The position numbers were made by a program, and so were the translations under genes. Shown here in pieces: positions 6,750 to 8,765 of a DNA stretch of 8,765 nucleotides. The notes beneath the pieces were generated by a model. The model had not been told where the DNA came from and ran no database searches. It saw only the letters and a list, made by a program, of their open reading frames with translations. Each line of letters opens with the position of its first letter. Positions within the stretch are counted from its first letter, which is position 1. Source of the stretch: Lysobacteraceae bacterium (lineage in GTDB: Bacteria; Pseudomonadota; Gammaproteobacteria; Xanthomonadales; Wenzhouxiangellaceae); the NCBI GenBank assembly GCA_020201235.1, contig JAIVHD010000237.1:1-8765 (forward strand), written 5' to 3'.

Positions 6750-7408
6750 CCTCACCACACTTATCTAACCCTAATCAGCATAGAACTCGACTGAATCGCA
6801 CAAGCCAGCCACCGGATTCGGAATTCACCGGCAAATACGAGCAGACCGGGCGCATCGGCCGACTGTTGATCGAGCGTTTTTTCCGCAGCGGCAAGTCTCT
6901 ATTGCAACCCGCTTTGCATGGCGGCGCGCGGATTCTGGAAGCCGGCTGCGGGCCAGGCTATTCGTCGCGCGAAATTGCATCGTGGTGCCCCGGCGGCCAT
7001 TTGACCGCAGCCGATCTTTCCGGCTCGCTGCTGGCGCGCGCGCGCAAGCTGAACCCCAACCTGGCGTTGCTGCGCGAATCCGTTGTTCAGCTTGCCCATC
7101 CGGACAATAGCTTCGACGCCGTCATTCTGCTGGAAGTGCTGGAGCACCTGGAACAACCCGAGCGCGCATTGGCGGAACTGCGGCGGGTAGCGCGGCACCA
7201 CGTGCTGCTGTCGACGCCGCGCGAGCCGCTGTGGCGATTTCTAAATTTTTCGCGCGGCAAGTACTGGAAGGCTTTCGGCAACACTCCGGGCCACATCCAG
7301 CACTGGTCAACGCGCGGGCTGATCCGGCAGGTCTCGCCGTTTTTTACCGTCGAGGCCGTGGCCACGCCCATTCCGTGGACCATTTTGCTACTCAAGCCCC
7401 GGCCGTGA
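6746..7408 (+). CDS. Class I SAM-dependent methyltransferase
   Basis: This 220-residue protein carries a Methyltransf_11-like core. Motif I is ILEAGCGPGYSS, with E65 and the glycine loop G67-G71 binding S-adenosylmethionine. D90 in TAADLS is the acidic residue expected to contact the ribose. FDAVILLEVLEHL (about 121-133) is motif IV, and LLSTPREP is a later strand. The HIQHWSTRGL segment near the C-terminus is common in methyltransferases acting on lipid- or sugar-type substrates. There is no signal peptide or membrane segment, so it is cytosolic. Its ATG overlaps the stop of the glycosyltransferase as ATGA and its stop overlaps the next start as GTGA, which implies translational coupling. 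A role in methylating a sugar, lipid carrier or quinone-like molecule is inference; the substrate cannot be read from the sequence. Confidence 0.88.
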   Translation: MTSPHLSNPNQHRTRLNRTSQPPDSEFTGKYEQTGRIGRLLIERFFRSGKSLLQPALHGGARILEAGCGPGYSSREIASWCPGGHLTAADLSGSLLARARKLNPNLALLRESVVQLAHPDNSFDAVILLEVLEHLEQPERALAELRRVARHHVLLSTPREPLWRFLNFSRGKYWKAFGNTPGHIQHWSTRGLIRQVSPFFTVEAVATPIPWTILLLKPRP

Positions 7409-8385
7409 GCGCCTGGCGCGCCCGCCTGGCCGCATCGTGGCGGGCCGCGTTCGTCGTCCTGGTCGGTGGCTGGCTGGCCTGGGTGCTGCTCAGCGGCGAG
7501 TTTGGCCCGGCCCCGAGGCCCGGCACCTGGTTGCAGGTCCAGACCGGGTTGTTCTTGGCCGGCTGGCTTGCGCTGCCACTTGGCCTCGGCCTGCTGTGGC
7601 GCTGGAACCTGCAACTGCTGACCGCCATCCGGCTGCCGCTGGCGCTGCTGCTGACCACCCAGGGTCTGGCCTGGGGCGGGCGCTACCTGCCCGGCAAGTC
7701 CGGCCTGTGGCTGGCCAAGCTTTCAATTTCCCGGCGGTCCGGAATCGACTTGCGCACGCTCGGCTGGGCAGTGCTGGTCGAGCAGGGCCTGTTCGTACTC
7801 GCCGGTGCGTTGGTGTTCATCGTGCTGCTGCCGTGGAGCGACATCGCCGCACGGGTTGCCTGGCAACATCCGGCCTTGTCGGCGCTGCAAGCGCTGGCCG
7901 CGCACCCGTTGTTCGGCCCGGCCCGCATCCTTTTCGCCATTGCGCTGGCGGCTGTGGGTCTTGCCGCCATGCGCATCGGCAAGGCCGCCTTGCCCGAAGG
8001 CGCGCGCTGGCCCGATTGGTCGCAGTGGCTGCTGTTGCTGGCCGGGCACCTTGTGCTGCATCTGACCATCGGACTGGCGCTGGCACCGCTGCTATGGCTG
8101 CTGCTGCCCGACAGTGCCGCATTGCTGGGCACCAGCGGCATCATCGCCGCACTCGCGCTGGCCAACATCGCCGGCATCCTCGCCCTATTCGCGCCAGCCG
8201 GCCTGGGCGTTCGCGAAGTTGTTCTGGCCGGGCTGCTGGCGGCGGGTGCGGACTACCCGAAAGCGCTTGCAGTTGCGGCCTTTTTGCGGCTGGTGACGTT
8301 TTTGGCCGATGTTGCGTTCAGTACGTCTGCCTGGGCGGCTGGGATGTTGATCGGACGCGGTCTTGAATCGCGCGCCTCGGATTAG
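7405..8385 (+). CDS. UPF0104/LPG-synthase-TM-like membrane protein, possible lipid or lipid-linked sugar flippase
   Basis: The protein of 326 residues is almost entirely hydrophobic, with about eight membrane helices. Two family signatures are visible: GRYLPGKSG at 92-100, followed by an R-containing loop, and APAGLGVREVV at 263-273, the P-x-G-x-G-x-R-E motif of the lysylphosphatidylglycerol-synthase transmembrane family. The C-terminal soluble synthase domain of MprF is missing, as is usual for stand-alone members. Relatives act with polyprenyl-phosphate glycosyltransferases or move lipids across the membrane, so a flippase or transfer role next to the GT-C enzyme is plausible but inferred. 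The open frame extends upstream to 7231. I chose the GTG at 7405 because it overlaps the previous stop as GTGA and gives a normal N-terminus. The coding sequence is very GC-rich (40 of 60 bases at 7681-7740). Confidence 0.85.
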   Translation: MSAWRARLAASWRAAFVVLVGGWLAWVLLSGEFGPAPRPGTWLQVQTGLFLAGWLALPLGLGLLWRWNLQLLTAIRLPLALLLTTQGLAWGGRYLPGKSGLWLAKLSISRRSGIDLRTLGWAVLVEQGLFVLAGALVFIVLLPWSDIAARVAWQHPALSALQALAAHPLFGPARILFAIALAAVGLAAMRIGKAALPEGARWPDWSQWLLLLAGHLVLHLTIGLALAPLLWLLLPDSAALLGTSGIIAALALANIAGILALFAPAGLGVREVVLAGLLAAGADYPKALAVAAFLRLVTFLADVAFSTSAWAAGMLIGRGLESRASD

Positions 8386-8471
8386 CCCGCCCTGGCGTTG
8401 CCAGCGCCCTCAGCCTCGGTAAGCAAAGCGCATCCCGGAAAAGCCCCTCGTCGCGTCTCCCCGGGCCACGA

Positions 8472-8499
8472 AACCCGACACCATCGCGGCGGTTGGGTT
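8472..8499. repeat. Imperfect REP-like palindrome (AACCC...GGGTT)
   Basis: AACCCGACA at 8472-8480 faces GGTTGGGTT at 8491-8499. The outer five bases pair perfectly, with a mismatch inside. It resembles the AACCCGACA-type extragenic palindromes of gammaproteobacteria and lies just ahead of two CCCGGG-type units. Nothing coding is recognised from 8386 to here. Confidence 0.45.
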
Positions 8500-8511
8500 C
8501 GGGCGCTGAAT

Positions 8512-8544
8512 CCCGGGTGCACGCGCTACGCGCGTTTACCCGGG
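8512..8544. repeat. REP-like extragenic palindrome, CCCGGGT type, copy 1
   Basis: CCCGGGT (8512-8518) pairs with ACCCGGG (8538-8544). Inside, ACGCGC (8521-8526) pairs with GCGCGT (8530-8535) around a 3-base TAC loop, so the whole unit folds into a strong two-stage hairpin. The flanking GGCTACG is part of the same repeat type. There is no T-run, so it is not a standard terminator, though it could protect the 3' end of the operon mRNA. Confidence 0.75.
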
Positions 8545-8572
8545 CTACGCGGGTTACGGTTGGTTTTCGCAG

Positions 8573-8597
8573 CCCGAGTATGCGCAGCGCACCCGGG
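8573..8597. repeat. REP-like extragenic palindrome, CCCGGGT type, copy 2 (inverted)
   Basis: CCCGAGT (8573-8579) pairs with ACCCGGG (8591-8597) with one mismatch, and the inner TGCG pairs with CGCA around CAG. Read on the other strand it begins CCCGGGTGCGCTGCGC, so it is an inverted, slightly degraded copy of the unit at 8512-8544. Paired inverted units are the usual arrangement of REP-type elements. Confidence 0.65.
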
Positions 8598-8600
8598 AAT

Positions 8601-8765
8601 GGAAGCGGGATCGAGGCAACCGCCAAAATCACCATGGCATCCAAGCACCGCAACCCAGGTTTCAAGAACCAGCGAAGACCAACCCAAACACCAAACCACC
8701 AACCCGTTCCGGCATGAAAACACCGCGCTGCGCCTTAAAAAAAGCGCTTTTGCCTACTTTTGAGG
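8601..8765. other. Non-coding right end, no feature recognised
   Basis: This stretch shows no supported gene on either strand. Open frames here have no homology I recognise and no ribosome-binding site. A short perfect palindrome, AAAAGCGCTTTT, near 8741 lacks a loop and is not convincing as a terminator. Confidence 0.5.

Noticed and set aside
7231..7404. Extended start of the UPF0104 protein at 7231
   Set aside because: It would overlap the methyltransferase by 178 bases. The GTG at 7405 with a 4-base overlap fits the operon better.
7437..8366. Plus-strand 309-codon open frame rich in Arg, Ala and Gly
   Set aside because: It is a GC-rich shadow frame of the UPF0104 gene, with low-complexity composition and no recognisable motifs.
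8398..8763. Plus-strand 121-codon open frame at the right end
   Set aside because: It runs through REP-like palindromes and has no ribosome-binding site or recognisable domain.
8737..8765. AAAAGCGCTTTT followed by T-rich sequence as a terminator
   Set aside because: The palindrome has no room for a loop, and neither strand shows a proper GC stem followed by a T-run.
1..8765. CRISPR array, tRNA or rRNA genes, integrase or prophage genes
   Set aside because: No regularly spaced direct repeats, cloverleaf-forming sequence or recombinase motifs were seen.

Overview
The window looks like chromosomal DNA from a GC-rich gammaproteobacterium. Evidence is the GC-rich coding sequence, tandem type IV pilins behind sigma-54-type promoters, and REP-like palindromes. 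I lean towards the Xanthomonadales/Wenzhouxiangella side, but the sequence alone does not settle the genus.

Layout: (1) 1-1264, minus strand: most of a PLP-dependent cystathionine beta-synthase with C-terminal CBS domains, cut by the left edge. (2) 1265-1771: a 507-base divergent intergenic region. It holds a 171-bp symmetrical inverted-repeat element (1313-1483), a cluster of CACAAA/TTTGTG half-sites, and a good sigma-54 promoter at 1678-1693. (3) 1772-2197 and 2452-2892: two tandem type IV major-type pilins, each with its own GG-N10-GC promoter element, followed by a strong intrinsic terminator at 2949-2982. (4) 3007-4743: a membrane protein fusing a DCC (DUF393) thiol-oxidoreductase-like domain to an HTTM/vitamin-K-carboxylase-like membrane domain. 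(5) 4815-6749: a GT-C type membrane glycosyltransferase of the TMTC-like kind with a C-terminal TPR-like region. (6) 6746-7408: a class I SAM methyltransferase. (7) 7405-8385: a UPF0104/LPG-synthase-TM-like membrane protein. (8) 8386-8765: non-coding DNA with several REP-like palindromes.

How it may fit together: the pilins make the fibre subunit. The GT-C enzyme sits just downstream, where pilin glycosyltransferases (TfpO, TfpW) lie in Pseudomonas, and is the natural candidate to modify them. The methyltransferase and UPF0104 protein are joined to it by 4-base stop/start overlaps, so they probably belong to the same lipid-linked sugar or modification pathway. The DCC-HTTM fusion between the pilins and the glycosyltransferase is the least expected member. 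I propose the block 3007-8385 as a candidate pilin-modification module. That is inference from families and gene order; no activity can be read from the sequence.
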